DNA from: Bryum argenteum
Taxonomy: Eukaryota; Streptophyta; Bryopsida; Bryales; Bryaceae
Direction of reading: 5' to 3'
NCBI GenBank assembly: GCA_037043015.1
Contig: CM073321.1
Coordinates: 22,689,001 to 22,753,000 of the forward strand
Length of the DNA: 64,000 bases
The translations under genes were made by a program, and so were the position numbers. The notes under the pieces were generated by a model, which was given only the letters and a program-made list of their open reading frames with translations, was not told the origin of the DNA and did not search any database. Numbering within the stretch: the stretch's first letter is position 1; each line of letters begins with the position of its first letter. This document shows, piece after piece, positions 34,601 through 46,208 of this stretch.

Positions 34601-36041
34601 GATTACAATATTACGTCTAGAAGAGTGTGGGACGACAAAGAAGAGCCAACCATGGTGGACGAAATTTTGGAAGGAAAAGGGAACCGAAAGTGTTGTCCGA
34701 GGAGCTGAGGAATGCAATGCACGATTTCGTCATTGACAATGCATCCCATTTGGAGCCATACCGCGAGTAAGAAAATTCTAAACCCACATATGTATGAGGT
34801 TTGAAATTGCTGGTTTTTTACGAAGCTTTAATTTTGGCTTTCATTGGGTATGTGACGACGCTGCCCTGCTAATATTGTTTTAATTTATCTTGGTGGCATA
34901 CAGAACAAATAAGGTACATCAGCCCGGAAACAGACTAGTAATGTCATGCAACAAAGAAGTGTTATACCCCTGCATGGTCTATCAGTTTCATTACATGTGC
35001 ATGGTTACTTCAAAAGTTGATATTGACGTAGCTTATGGCGTAAGTGAGGTTGACCAGATAAGACATTTGCGGAAGTTGGTAAAGTACTTGGAGATGACAT
35101 ATGTTTGCATGTTCAAAATGCTGACAATATCGACTTACCTTTGTTCAGAATAAATACAGGAGGTATCAAGCAATATGGACAGAAAGGAGGAACAAGTGGG
35201 CAGAATTTAGAAGACGACATCCGCGGAGAAACGGACGGCCTGGGCACCATTTCCAGCCGGAATGGACGCAATTCCTTCGTTTTCAGCATGGCTTGAAGCA
35301 GACGTGAAAGCGGCAATAGATGTGGGTATGGTGGTACCCGAAGACGTAAAGGCTTCCTCAAAACCACCAAGTCTACAAGCACAAAGGTACTGAAGTATGT
35401 ACTCTTACGGTTATCATTATCGAGTGCAAAGTGCAGAAGACGGCGCCCATAATACATTTGATTCAGGAGTAGCAGCACTTTTCAGGAGACCTTGCCGATC
35501 AGGAAGGCGGGACACAAACCCAGTGGACGCCAATCTGGAATACATCGGCCAGATACAGGAGATTGTAGAGTAGCAGCATGTTCAGCATTGCACTGTGGTA
35601 CTAGTGTGCGAGTGGGTGAAGGCGAATTATCGAGGTAGGAATGCGACCGTAAAAAAAGATGAGTGGGGCTTCACAATGGCCAATTTTAACTCATTGGTAC
35701 CATTTGGGTACGAATCCTTTGCATTTCCAATCCATTGTGATCAGGTCTTCTTCTCAAATGTGGAGGACAAGCCAGGCTGGAGGGTGGTATTAAGAACCGA
35801 GGTAAGGGGCGGGAGGATCGACAGTGAAATAGAGGATCAGGAAGAGGCACACTTGTTTGCAATGGAGAGAGATGCTGACTTTCAAGGGCTACGCGTAGCA
35901 AGCGAAGTACATGAGGCAAATCCAAACCCCCTCTCAACTGGAAGGAACATACGTGTTTCAAACTTATTCATCCCACTACCTGATGAAGAAGCTGACGTAT
36001 TTGATAGGGATGTAGGGGAGTCTTGGGACGAAGACAGCTAA
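31616..36041 (+). pseudogene. CACTA transposase (TNP2/TNPD type), multi-exon, broken
   Basis: First recognisable exon about 31622-31790 (CACNRCRGAR). The transposase core spans 31990-33490 (CPKCKLPRY, RLGLVGDGIIPF, YNLPPWLLTKKF, LIPGPNSPTADNIDVFLGPLV), then HGYKGCPFCG, with TGA at 33092-33094 replacing the Trp expected in the motif before NDFPALG. Next exon 33869-34168 (LPVRHVLDVMHCEKNIAENIL). A DUF4218-like part follows (FPPSFFDIMSHLPNHL, RWMYPYKRY), with frame breaks near 34165 and 34682, then a DUF4216-like part (DEWGFTMANFN, DQVFFSNVEDKPGWRVVL), with TAG at 35571-35573, ending at 36041. The domain order is that of plant CACTA transposases. Confidence 0.85.
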
Positions 36042-38303
36042 CCGCAAACCACGGTAAGACCTTCTACGGAGAGAGTACATAGTATTGAATTGAAGCATGG
36101 TAGGGTGGTTTCTACGTGTCAGACTTGAACTTGCAAAAGACGCTGTACAATACAATAAATACAATACTCTTTCATTGATGATCCGTACACAGGACTGACG
36201 ATATCTAGAGTGAGAATTCTGGTCTTTGCAAAGCACAGTGCTGTTGATCTAAACTTTAACCGTTTTGACGCTGATTTCTAGCCCGAATCCACCACAGTTG
36301 ATTAACTTTTGTTGCAGTTGTGCCCAATGAGAATTTTCACACACGGCTAACTGGAGATTGCTTCAGGAAGTACAACATTTCTTACCTAATTGATGGTACT
36401 AATTACACTAAAAGAAAGAAAACAAGTAAGATAGCTACTGTAGTTGACAACTTTCGGATTACACGATGAGCCTTGCAGGAGATGGAGGATCACGGAAGCA
36501 TATCCGAAGAGGAGTATTAGATTCCCGAAGTATCCTAGGTACGTGTTTATGCTGATGTTGCGGGCATGGTTGAATTCTGATAAATTGGAGCTTGATCAGC
36601 AGACTCCTTGTTCATATAACGTTTAGACTTCACCTTCTTCTGGTTGCCGATGACGGCATGGATAACATCCTTAACATGCCTGGTCCAGTATTTGTAGTTG
36701 AGTTCAGGCACCTCATCAACTTCGACCTCATCGTCGCATGACGGGTGGAGAACCGTGAATTTGATGCCCTTGAGCGGCCTTGATGCGAATATCCCCGGCG
36801 AGTCTGCATATGTATATACCTGACACACATCCCATATAATAGTGTACTGTGTTCCTCGCTCGGTTTATCTAAACCGCCGAGTATGTCCCGAACCAAAGTT
36901 TTTTTTTAAACCTCTCTGGACGTATTTCAAGCGTCAACTTCTGGAATCCATTTCGCAGTATTGGTTCGATCTTCTTTCGTTTCTTTGTTGGAGAGCAAAG
37001 CTCTGATCCCAAGGAAGTTATTTCTGAATCACACAGAATGTTACTATGCATCTCTCCATTGTTATAGGACCTATACTAAAAATGCCATCTTGTATATGTT
37101 TGTAGTACTGTATTAGATGAGCAAGATTTTATATGAGCATGTTTTAGAGAATGCTTTTATGTATGTTATGCAGGGACGGTGGTGGGTACGTTCTTGGGGT
37201 GGGTCGCTGCTGGATCGAGGTGGGTCATGAGCAAGGTCCACGACCTCCTGGATCGAGGTGGTCATGAACAAGGTCAACAAGCCAGACTACGCTACCATGA
37301 ATCACAAACCACGGCGCAGAAGAATTATAAGTGGTAAGTGTAGGCATCATCGAACTTACAACCCCCGGTGGAGAGATTTGAGCAATAATTGAACGTTCAG
37401 TTTCACTATTATTGCCAATCAATTTTTAGGTTACGACTTATATTTGGTCGTAGCTAACAAACTATTCTGAGGGGTGCAGATGAAGGCGATATCAATTCAG
37501 GAGCAAGATTACGTTTCAAACACTATGTACATAGTGGTGGACGATCTGAAGCAAGTATATTTATTTGATAGAGATGCAATTATGTTATTCGGGGAGGAAT
37601 GCTAGAATGGCACGGGTTTGCAGAAACAAATTAGAACAGGGAATTGTGTGAAACAATTCTAAGTAGAACTGTTGTACCAAGAGACCGAAATTGTGATCAT
37701 AGAGTCTTTTATAGTGGGTAGCCAGAACTCTACATATAAAACGTATGAAGAAAGCTCATATCCAATAGAGCTCTACCTACTTACCTTAGAAGCTATCAGA
37801 ACACATACATGCTATTGGAAAACAACATACTCAATACGAATAGAATGCGCCCTTATTTCATGCGACACGACATTTTTGGTGACATGGCTTTAACTCCATT
37901 TCTTTTGCAGTTGCCATACAGTAGTGTCATAATGTACATTTTATAACCTTTTGTGTGAAAATGGTTTCCTTATTATTGAATGTAACAACAGTGTTTCATT
38001 GAAAATTGTGTCGTGTTTTGTTTTTGAGCTATGTGGGTAAAATTGAAGTGACAAGTGCAAATTCAGAACATTGCACATATACTTACTGAAAAAGTAATTA
38101 CAGTTAGTAAATGAGACAACTAAAACATATGATGGGGTACAGAAATAAGCACCGTTTACATGATAGAAAGTCAGGTTTTTACTCAAATGGTAATTACCAA
38201 TTAAACCTCAGAAAAATTAGTCATAGGATTTCACCATATAACATCAAAACTTTAACGCACATGCCACATCAGCACATGAGTAGGTGAATTAATAAAAACG
38301 AAA
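36042..38303. other. 3' part of CACTA element, no gene identified
   Basis: AT-rich. A minus-strand open segment at 36828-36547 (PELNYKYWTRHVKDVIHAV) is unrecognised. At 37195-37285 a unit containing GGATCGAGGTGG followed by GTCATGA and CAAGGTC occurs twice in tandem. Nothing else supportable. Confidence 0.4.
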
Positions 38304-38410
38304 GTGCAGTACCTAAACTAACAGAAAACAGGCCACATATCTGGCATCAGTAAGCTAAAACTCAGTATTCGGTGACAATGGTCGATGCAGTACATAAATT
38401 AACAGAAACT
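38304..38410 (-). repeat. Subterminal repeats of the CACTA element
   Basis: TGCAGTACCTAAACTAACAG (from 38306) and TGCAGTACATAAATTAACAG (from 38386) form a direct repeat 80 bp apart just inside the right end. Such repeats are the usual binding sites of the TNPA-type protein. Confidence 0.6.
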
Positions 38411-38451
38411 TGTTGATTATCAGTTGGTTTGGACCGAATTTTCTACTAGTG

Positions 38452-39241
38452 TCTAGAGAGTACTATAAGGAGGGGTGGTCTCCCTCCTCACTTGCACATG
38501 GTGCCATGAGGAGCCGGGGTGGCTCCAAGAGGTGAGGTTTGGGATGCGGCCTCACTCCCGCACCTTGTGGAGAATGGAGAGTGCTTTGGAGCATCTCTAA
38601 ACATGGGTTTGTGAAGTATCCCTCTCCAAGTTAGTCCCCATGATAAGTAATGCTCGTTCTCAGGATTGAGCGGGAATGGCTCAAAAGGGTGAGGCATGAA
38701 AAAGAAACCTCACTCTTACACCTTGGGCATTATAGGATGCTCTTAAGCATCCCGCAACATTGGGTTGGAAAGAGTCCCGCTCCAAACTAGTCCCCGGGAA
38801 AACTAATGCCGGATTCCCGTACAGTTTCCGCCTAAGTCCTGAATGGAGTGAGAAACAAGAGTGGAAGGAGACTAGTGGGAAGTTGGACAATAAATAAGGG
38901 CGGTTAGCTCCGGGGGTGATTAGTGTCACCCTTAGGAGCTTGGACACTTGTGGAAGGCTGCCCCGTGCCACCAAGTGGCATGCCCATGTGTTGGTGGGAG
39001 TTCCGGGTTGGCATGCCCCTATGTTGGTGGGAGTTCCGGGTAGTGAGTATCCGGTAATGAGTTATGGAGTCAAGGTGGGTTTGACACCTTGACTTAGAAT
39101 GGTGCTAACATTGTGTGTGTAGGGTACATGCAAGTGTTAGCAAAGTCGTGGCCGGTTTCTACCAACTAAGTGAGCCGAGATTCCGCTACCAAGTAAGGCT
39201 CACTAAGAAAAAAAAAAGTTGGAGTAATTAGGGCCGCGACA
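38452..39241 (+). repeat. Truncated 5' LTR of copy 1a
   Basis: The reverse complement of 54883-55640 matches throughout with a few percent divergence, ending GCCGCGACA immediately before a primer site. Roughly the first half of the LTR is missing: it starts abruptly at the CACTA right end. Confidence 0.88.
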
Positions 39242-39243
39242 CT

Positions 39244-39255
39244 TGGTATCAAAGC
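39244..39255 (+). other. Primer-binding site of copy 1a
   Basis: TGGTATCAAAGC, one mismatch to the initiator-Met tRNA complement, two bases after the LTR end. Confidence 0.8.
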
Positions 39256-39287
39256 CGGCTACGCAAGGGGATCTAATCAAGAGTAGG

Positions 39288-40274
39288 ATGGCACCAGAGG
39301 CCGGAAGCTCGCGATGTGGCCGGAAGATACGTAGTCAAGCCTTTGAGGCAGGGGATGCTCCTCATGAGGAGTCTTCTTAAAGTCCATTAAATGTGCGGAT
39401 GGAAATAGATGAGGAGCAAGGGGAAGCAAGAGAAGTTGCTAGTTGTGAGGAGGACACTCACAATGAGGAGAAAGAAGCTCCTTCATGTCTAGTCCCCGGG
39501 AAACACGGTCACAAGCGGAAGGCACGAGAGGAAACGTTCCATGAGCTTGTCAAAACTCTTCATGTCACGCGACAAGAGATTAAGGAGCTCAAAGGGAGGG
39601 CATCAAGCTCTTTTTCCCGCAAGTTGAGCAAGACCAACTTGCCCTCTTCCTTCACGAAATTGGGCAAGGCAAAAAGGTCATGGACTTAATTGTGGAACTT
39701 GAGCTCTACTTTGAGGCTCAAAGGGCTTGTGAAGAAGACAAGATTACTATTCTTGTGACCTTCTTGAAAGAACATGCTCTTTTGCGGTGAACTCATTTCC
39801 GGGATGAGAACGCGGGAGTGGTGAGCAACCTGACTTGAACCGGTTTCATGGGGATCCTAAGTGATCGCTTCACCCCAGAGTACCAAGAGATTCGGGATGG
39901 CATGGTCCTTGTGCAATTGAAGCAAACGGACACCCTGTATGCCTATGTGAAGGATTTCAATGCACATTTCAATGTGCTCCCGAAGTTGGATGAATTAGCC
40001 AAATAGGTCAATTTCTTCAATGGACTCTAAGGTTGGGTGGAGCGGGCATTATTCAAGATGCCGAGATTGCCGAAGACTTGTGCCAAATTGCTCAAGTTGG
40101 AAAAAGGGATTGGTGATGATGAAGGTTACCAAAAGGCCTCTAAACAGGAGGCCTCAACCGGAGAGCAAGGCAAAGTACTATCCAAAAGCCAACATAAGAA
40201 AAATGGTTGGCAAAAGCTTAAGGGCGGTGAGAGTGGGCCTTCCAAGGATGGGAAGGACAAGTTTGCCAAGAACA
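39288..40274 (+). pseudogene. gag of copy 1a, truncated
   Basis: Start ATG at 39288 (MAPEAGSS). The frame is broken within 30 codons (TAA near 39379), resumes with MRMEIDEEQGE at 39393, breaks again near 39675, and fades after KDGKDKFAKNK at about 40274. It aligns with the gag of copy 1b (60925-59990): the same RASSSFSRKLSKTNLPSSF segment and ALFKMPRLP segment. No pol follows, so this is a decayed 5' stub of the element. Confidence 0.85.
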
Positions 40275-41612
40275 AGAGTAAAAGTGAGGATAAATGTCGT
40301 GAGTTACCAAACCAAGTAGGACCAAAAACAACCCAATATAAGTATAAAACCCAACAAAAGGGTTCACCTTCCGGGTGATGTTCCACGGAGACTCTATGAA
40401 GTGTTAAGACAAGATGAAATCCAGTGGAACTACCGGTTCTTCGCTACAACGACCTATTCTAATCCGGTATACCAAATCGGTGGGCCGTGCAGTTAGATTC
40501 GGGCGTTCGCTACCCAAACTACTGGGTAACCGGTTAGGTCCTCATCCACTGTCCCCTCTCGAGGTGGTTAACCTACTGACCGGATAGGACTTAGTAACAA
40601 ATGTGATTTAGTTTAACCTCCGTAACTCCTCGGAGGGATCCTTCTTGTTAGTTTAGAAGAGTGCGGAATGGTCACTCTGTGCCGGTTGATTAAGGTGATC
40701 GGAGTTTCACCGGTATGCGTCATTAGTATTCTTCCTTTTTCTCTCGGAGTTCTTCCCTTACAACTACTGCTACCACCCGGTTTACCTCCCGAGTAATAGG
40801 TCACACCAGCAACTATCCGGTTCTCTCCCTTTCCCTAGTCAAATATTACTTGTAATCCGGGTTGCAGTGAGCGGCATCCCGCCACTCAGTCCGCGAGATT
40901 TCTACTAACGAGGCTTGGGGATTAATTAGTATCCGGGTTTGCACACGACTCCTAATGAGGACTTCCCTCCACCGAATATCCCATCCGGGAGGTTGGTCGT
41001 CAGGGTCGCTTTACTCACCAGCCTAACACCTCTGTCCAAACCGGTTGGCGTGACAAGTTCCTTCACCGACGAACACCCTAGGGACGCTCGGACTCTCCCA
41101 CTCGGACCTCTTACTGACTGCGTTACTCCTCTAGCAATCCTACCCCGGTACTAGAGTTGCAACCAGCGAATCAACAAGGGACTCCCTACACCTACAACCG
41201 GATTCAGACCTCACCCACACACAAGCAATCCGAAATCACTTACACATACAAGGCAAGGATACGGGTTTCAGATGCATGCTCAACCTTTACTCACGGATGT
41301 GGGAATACGAAAAAGACGTGAAGTCCTCCGCAGAGGCTCCGCTAAGTATTTGGAATCCCGGATCTCCTGGAAACCCTGTCAAATCCAAAATTCTTGGAAT
41401 CCAAGTTTTCCGGGGTGAGTGTGTCAGTAACGCATCTACTATTCCGACTAAGTCTACCCTAATTAATCCTAAATACTATCTTCTACCGGCGGTCATTGGG
41501 CGGCTTGAGAAATGGCGGCGGTGTCGCCTTCCTGAGGATGCCGATACCTGCAAAATGGGAAAGTACTCCGCCTTATCCGGGGTGACGGCTTGGTAAAGGG
41601 TGGCCCCAGAAA
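40275..41612. other. Unassigned region after the copy 1a stub
   Basis: Sequence homology to copy 1b ends near 40274. The rest is rich in CCGG and in the motif CCGGTT with no convincing frame. It lies downstream (in the minus-strand sense) of a broken minus-strand gene, as 51805-53437 does for the other such gene, so it may be the 3' region of that element or gene. Confidence 0.4.
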
Positions 41613-42287
41613 CTACTGAGCCCTCTTGCTCTTCCACCTATTCCGGAGCGCCTGAAGCCTCGATGGAGGAGAGGCTGGTTGAGCCTCCTGTTCTTCTTGC
41701 TGAGTCGTTGACTCCTCTGGTTTTGTCTGCCCTTCCCTGTCTTCTATCTCCTTCCCTCGGGACTCCGGATGTGGGTCAGATACCTCGGCTTGACTGGTGG
41801 GTCCAAACTCTCCCCCTACTACATTTGCATTCGGGTCCTCACTCGGTTGCTGGGAGGGGCCGACCCCCACTCGTGTTGTATCCTCGCTCTTTGCAGATTT
41901 GGATGCTTCCACTCTTTCCGTGATCTCACCACTCCGAGGTGGTCTTGCCTCTCGCTCCTCTACTCTCTCTTCCTGCACACTCCCATCTCCCTGAGTTTCT
42001 GGACCCTCCGGAACAGATGGCGGCACTTCCTCGATCTCCATCGGCACTGGTTCCTGTATGGCCGCCTATGGGGGTGCGGATGTCTCCCCCTCCGGAGTAG
42101 TTGCATCCCTCAAATCAATGCGAGGTAAGGCTCCAAACAACCTACCGGTAAGCGTCCGGAATTCCTTCAGGCATTGGTTGATCCCCATCAAATGCTTGCA
42201 GAGTAGCTCTGCTGATTCCGGAGACTCACTGATCCCAATCCGAGCGTCGTAGAAGGTTGTCTGCGTCCGGTTGCAACACCTTCAGGA
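41613..42287 (-). pseudogene. Uncharacterised acidic/basic coiled-coil protein, 3' half
   Basis: A Glu/Ser/Pro-rich frame including MPMEIEEVPPSVPEGPETQ and ending in a basic tail (LQALRNRWKSKRAQ). Open sequence continues upstream of the first ATG to the element 3 insertion, through LLCKHLMGINQCLKEFRTL, with one TAG at 42068-42066 (CAG-type change). Its 5' half is at 50305-50720, on the far side of element 3. No known domain. Confidence 0.5.
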
Positions 42288-42292
42288 GGGAT

Positions 42293-42757
42293 TGTAACAC
42301 CCTCTAAGTATGGAGGATGGCAAGGGGGACTTGGGCGCCAGAAGAATGCTGGCGCTCCTTGCCAAGGGCCAGACCTGGTTGGGAGTGCCAACCTAGAGCG
42401 GGCGTATCTAGGTTGGTCAGTATGGGGGGGCCGTGCTCGCGTTGCGAGTACAAAGGGGGCGCGGCGCGATGCCACGCGCGGTGAGGCTAGGATGGACTCG
42501 GAGCTTACTAGGACTAGCGTGGGAAAGTCGTGTCCTGCGTTCTGGCATTGTTGTCTTAGTGCGGGGCTCCCGAGGGTGAGACAAAGTGAGACCCACGAGT
42601 TGGACTAAGCCAACCAAGTGGCCTTGCAGGTGGATGCTTGTTAAGGCTAGAGTGCTAACCGTGTGCTTGTCTTGTGCAGGTACTTAACTAAGGTTAGTGA
42701 CAACTAGTAAGCAGCTCGGAGTGGCTGGGCGTAGCGTGGAGTTAGCCAAGCGTTACA
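42293..42757 (+). repeat. 5' LTR of element 3
   Basis: TGTAACACCCTCTAAG to AAGCGTTACA; matched by 48234-50299 without the insert. Confidence 0.95.
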
Positions 42758-42759
42758 TG

Positions 42760-42771
42760 TAGTATCAGAGC
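42760..42771 (+). other. Primer-binding site of element 3
   Basis: TAGTATCAGAGC, one mismatch (G to A) to the initiator-Met tRNA complement, two bases past the LTR. Confidence 0.75.
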
Positions 42772-42775
42772 TCTT

Positions 42776-43740
42776 GAAGAGTATTCGGAGAGTGAACAGG
42801 AAGCAGATTCAGACAGGGAAAACCCGCGACACCGAGAGAAGGTGAAGCACCGCGAGAAGCCCAATCGGCGAGAGTTGGCCTTGGAAAAGGAAATGGAGAA
42901 CATGAAAAGCCAAATGGCCCTTCTCATTAATCTCGTGAGTTTGGGAGGGCGCGGTGAAGGGAACACCCGAGGGGAGAGTTCCAACTTTATCAAAAACGCC
43001 CTGAAGCCCGCACTTTGGGAAACAAAGGATAAGAGGAATGTTCAGGCTTTCCTCTCAGAGTATGAAGTCTATTGTGAAGCCTCGGGACTCCAAGGGGACA
43101 ATGAGAAAGTGAGATCGTTTGCTCCCTTTTTGAAAGAGGGAGCATCCATAACCTTTATGTCCTGGAAGAACCAGCGCGCGGAGAAGGGTCCCATCCCGTG
43201 GAAAGAACTCAAGGGGTGCGCCATCAAAATATGGAGAAAGCCCCATCAACACCTCTTGGATGTCTCGAACTTGGGGCGATGAAGTACAAGGGTGATAACT
43301 TGGCCGCGTTTGCTGAAGAGTACAAGGCCAAGTACCTCCAATATCGTTGTATGGAGAATCCGGACCTTGCGAATATGAGCAGCTTCCTCGCCGCCCTAGA
43401 TGACAACATCAGGAGGAAGGTGTGGGAGAGAGAAGTGCTCCCCACTAACATGATGGAATTATATGATGTGGTCATACGACTTGGGGATGTCAGGGAGGTT
43501 GGACGCCACCACAACCCGAACAAGCCGTTTGGTAAGGAGACCAAGCGAAGGACTCTACTCCTTAGCATTCGGACGGCAAGAAGCGCAAGGCGTGGGAACT
43601 TCCGTCAGGTGGAGGTGGCCAGCAGGCCAACTCGAAGTTCGGAGGCAACAAGACCCCAAAAAAGGTGCGAGATGACACCGCCGAGGCTAAGGGGAAGAAT
43701 TTATGCTTCTCTTGTGGGAAGCTGGGGCACCGCGCAAGCG
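42776..43740 (+). pseudogene. gag of element 3
   Basis: A frame open from just after the primer site without an ATG until 42893 (MENMKSQMALL). Capsid-type segments include WETKDKRNVQAFLSEYEVYCEASG and the out-of-phase continuation YKGDNLAAFAEEYKAKYLQY. Frame breaks fall near 43250 and about 43660. The CCHC knuckle [14 protein letters not shown] (43703-43744) is in the pol frame. Confidence 0.85.
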
Positions 43741-46208
43741 ATTGCCCCACCAAGAAGTCTAAGGTAATGACCTTAGCGCAAGACCCCGAACCTGAGTCTT
43801 CCATGGACTTGGAGCCAGAGTTGGAGTCAGTGGGGGAGATAGCTCCCCCAAGTGTAAGTGTTAGGAAGCAGGTTAGAAGAAGAGGCTTCGCGGCCTCCCT
43901 CTCCACCATCAACCCTCAGAGAGGTTTGATCTATCTTGACACTAAGGTAAGCGGGACTATTGTGGCTATGTTGCTGGATACAGGTGCCACCAACTCCTTC
44001 ATGACTCCCAAGTGCGTGAAGAGGCTGGGGTTGAAGAGCAAGAAGACGGTGGAGCCCGTGAGGGTGACGTCTGCTCAAGGGCGCGCTGTTGCAACGGAGG
44101 TGGTACTAGCTGTGGGATTCAAGGCAGGAAATTGGAAGTTTGAAGAAGACTTCACGGTGTGCGAGCTTAGTGGTTTTGATTGTGTTTTAAGAAACACTTT
44201 CTTAGACTTCTACGAAGTAGAAGTTAGAAGGAGGCCTAAATGCGAAGTGGTGATGGTGAGCGGGGATGGGAAACCAACCTCGCTGCCTTACACCAAGACT
44301 CTTAGCTTAGGTAGTGTAGGCATAAAACTTGTAGCGCAATCAGAGCTTGGCGACGAGCACTTTGTATTGGTTATGAGGGACGTATTCCTCCTTGATGAAA
44401 TAAAAGAGAAGTTTCCCGAAAATGAGTCAAGTGCGATGAGCAAAGTGTTGGGTGCTTTCAAAGATGTTTTAACAGATGATCTATCGGGGGAGCTTCCTCC
44501 CAGCCGGGAGGTTGATCATCACATTGAATTAGTTCCAGGCGCGGAACCCCCTAACAAAGCTCCGTACCGCTTGAATCAGAAAGAGCTCGTGGAGCTCAAA
44601 AGACAACTTGATGAACTCTTACAGAGAGGTTACATCAGGCTCAGCAAGTCTCCCTTTGGGGCCCCGGTCCTGTTTATGAGCAAAAAGGATGGTAACTTGA
44701 GAATGTGCATCGACTACCGGGGTCTCAACAAAGTCACGGTAAAGAACAACTATCCGCTACCGAGAGTTGATGATTTGTTGGATCGGTTAGCGGGTGCTAA
44801 GTACTTCAGTCGGATTGACTTGAAGTCAGGGTATTACCAAATCAGAATACATGACCCCGATGTGGCCAAGACGGCCATGAGGACCCGGTATGGGTCCTAT
44901 GAGTTTTTGGTTATGCCCTTTGGACTGTGCAACGCCCCGGCTAGCTTTACGACGATCATGAACTCTATCTTCCATAAGGAAATGGATCAATATGTGGTTG
45001 TCTACATTGATGACATATTGATCTACTCAAAGACCTTAGAAGAGCATACGGAGCATGGTAGAAATGTGCTCCAGAAGTTGAGGGGCAACAAAATCTTTGC
45101 TAATGCGAGCAAGAGTGAGTTTGCACTAAGGGCGTTTGAGTTTCTGGATCACGTTCTCAACGGCGAAGGCATTATGCCCGACCCCAAGAAAATAAAGGCT
45201 ATTCAAGAGTGCCAAGTCCCGAAGACACAAAAGAGTGTCAAATCCTTCTTAGGGTTAGCAAACTACTACAAAAAGTTCATTAAGAACTTTTCTAAGGTAG
45301 CTGGACCACTCTCTGATCTCTTAGTCAAAGAGAGCAAAGTGATCCAATAGAATGAGAAGTGTGATAGTGCCTTTGCCGAATTGAAAGCACTGTTGAGCAG
45401 TGCGGGAGTATTGAAATACCCGGAATTTGACAAACCCTTTGAGGTGCACACCGATGCCAGTGACTTTGCCATTGGTGGGGTGCTCATGCAAGATAGGCAC
45501 CCCGTGGCCTATGAGAATCGAAAGTTGACAGGATGTCAACATAGGTGGCCAACTCACGAGAAAGAGTTGTATGAGGTGGTCCAATGTCTCAAAACGTGGA
45601 AGCATTACGTAGGTGGGATGAATACTAAGGTCTTTACAGACAACATCTCACTCAAGTATTGGGATTCCAAAGCGACGGCGACACCTAAAGAACTTAGATG
45701 GTATGATACTATCATTTCAATGGATGTTGAATTGATACACAAGCCAGGACGTGATAACTTAGTCCCGGACGCTTTGAGCAGGCGAGAGGAGTTTAAGACC
45801 CCTTGTATAATGACCATGGTTCAAGAAGAGGAAGCCCGGAATGAAGCTGAGGAAGATAATCCCGTTACAGCGGCTTTCCTTCAGGAAGTGAGGGAAGCCA
45901 TGAAAACCAATGATGATGTCATTCGAAATGAAGCCATCTTCAACTCGGGTCGCAAGAAGGGTACTGGAGACAGCGCTAGAAGGGTGCGCAACCTCAAGAG
46001 GAAGAATGGTCTCCACTACTACAGACAACACAGGTTGTATGTGCCGCAAGGGGAGCTAAGACAAAGGCTTCTCATGAAGTTCCATGATAGTCCCCTTGCA
46101 AGGCATAAAGGGGTGTTGGCTACAAAGATTCAATTGGCAAATAAGTACTTTTGGCCATTTATGATGCGGGATGTTGAGGACTACGTTAAGTCCTGTGTTA
46201 AATGTTAG
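43665..46208 (+). pseudogene. Protease, RT and RNase H of element 3 (two TAG stops)
   Basis: One frame of 848 codons containing the CCHC knuckle, protease ([12 protein letters not shown]), RT ([36 protein letters not shown]) and RNase H (HTDASDFAIGGVLMQ, THEKELYEVVQ, FTDNISLKYW), then the start of the integrase zinc domain. TAG at 45348-45350 stands where Trp is expected (VIQ-NEKCD), and TAG at 46206-46208 follows CVKC where Gln is usual. Both are explained by single transitions. Confidence 0.93.

Larger units (their letters stand above)
21035..38451 (+). mobile_element. Large CACTA (En/Spm-type) DNA transposon, decayed
   Basis: The right end is CTACTAGTG at 38443-38451, whose reverse complement starts CACTAGTAG and continues GAAAATTCGGTCC. 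A left candidate CACTAGTAAGGATGCGGTC starts at 21035 and shares the first eight bases and CGGTC. The 3-bp flanks (CTA left, TCT right) do not match, so the left end is uncertain. Inside are a plus-strand TNP2-type transposase gene and a minus-strand second gene arranged head to head, the usual content of autonomous CACTA elements. Both genes are broken. Confidence 0.6.
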
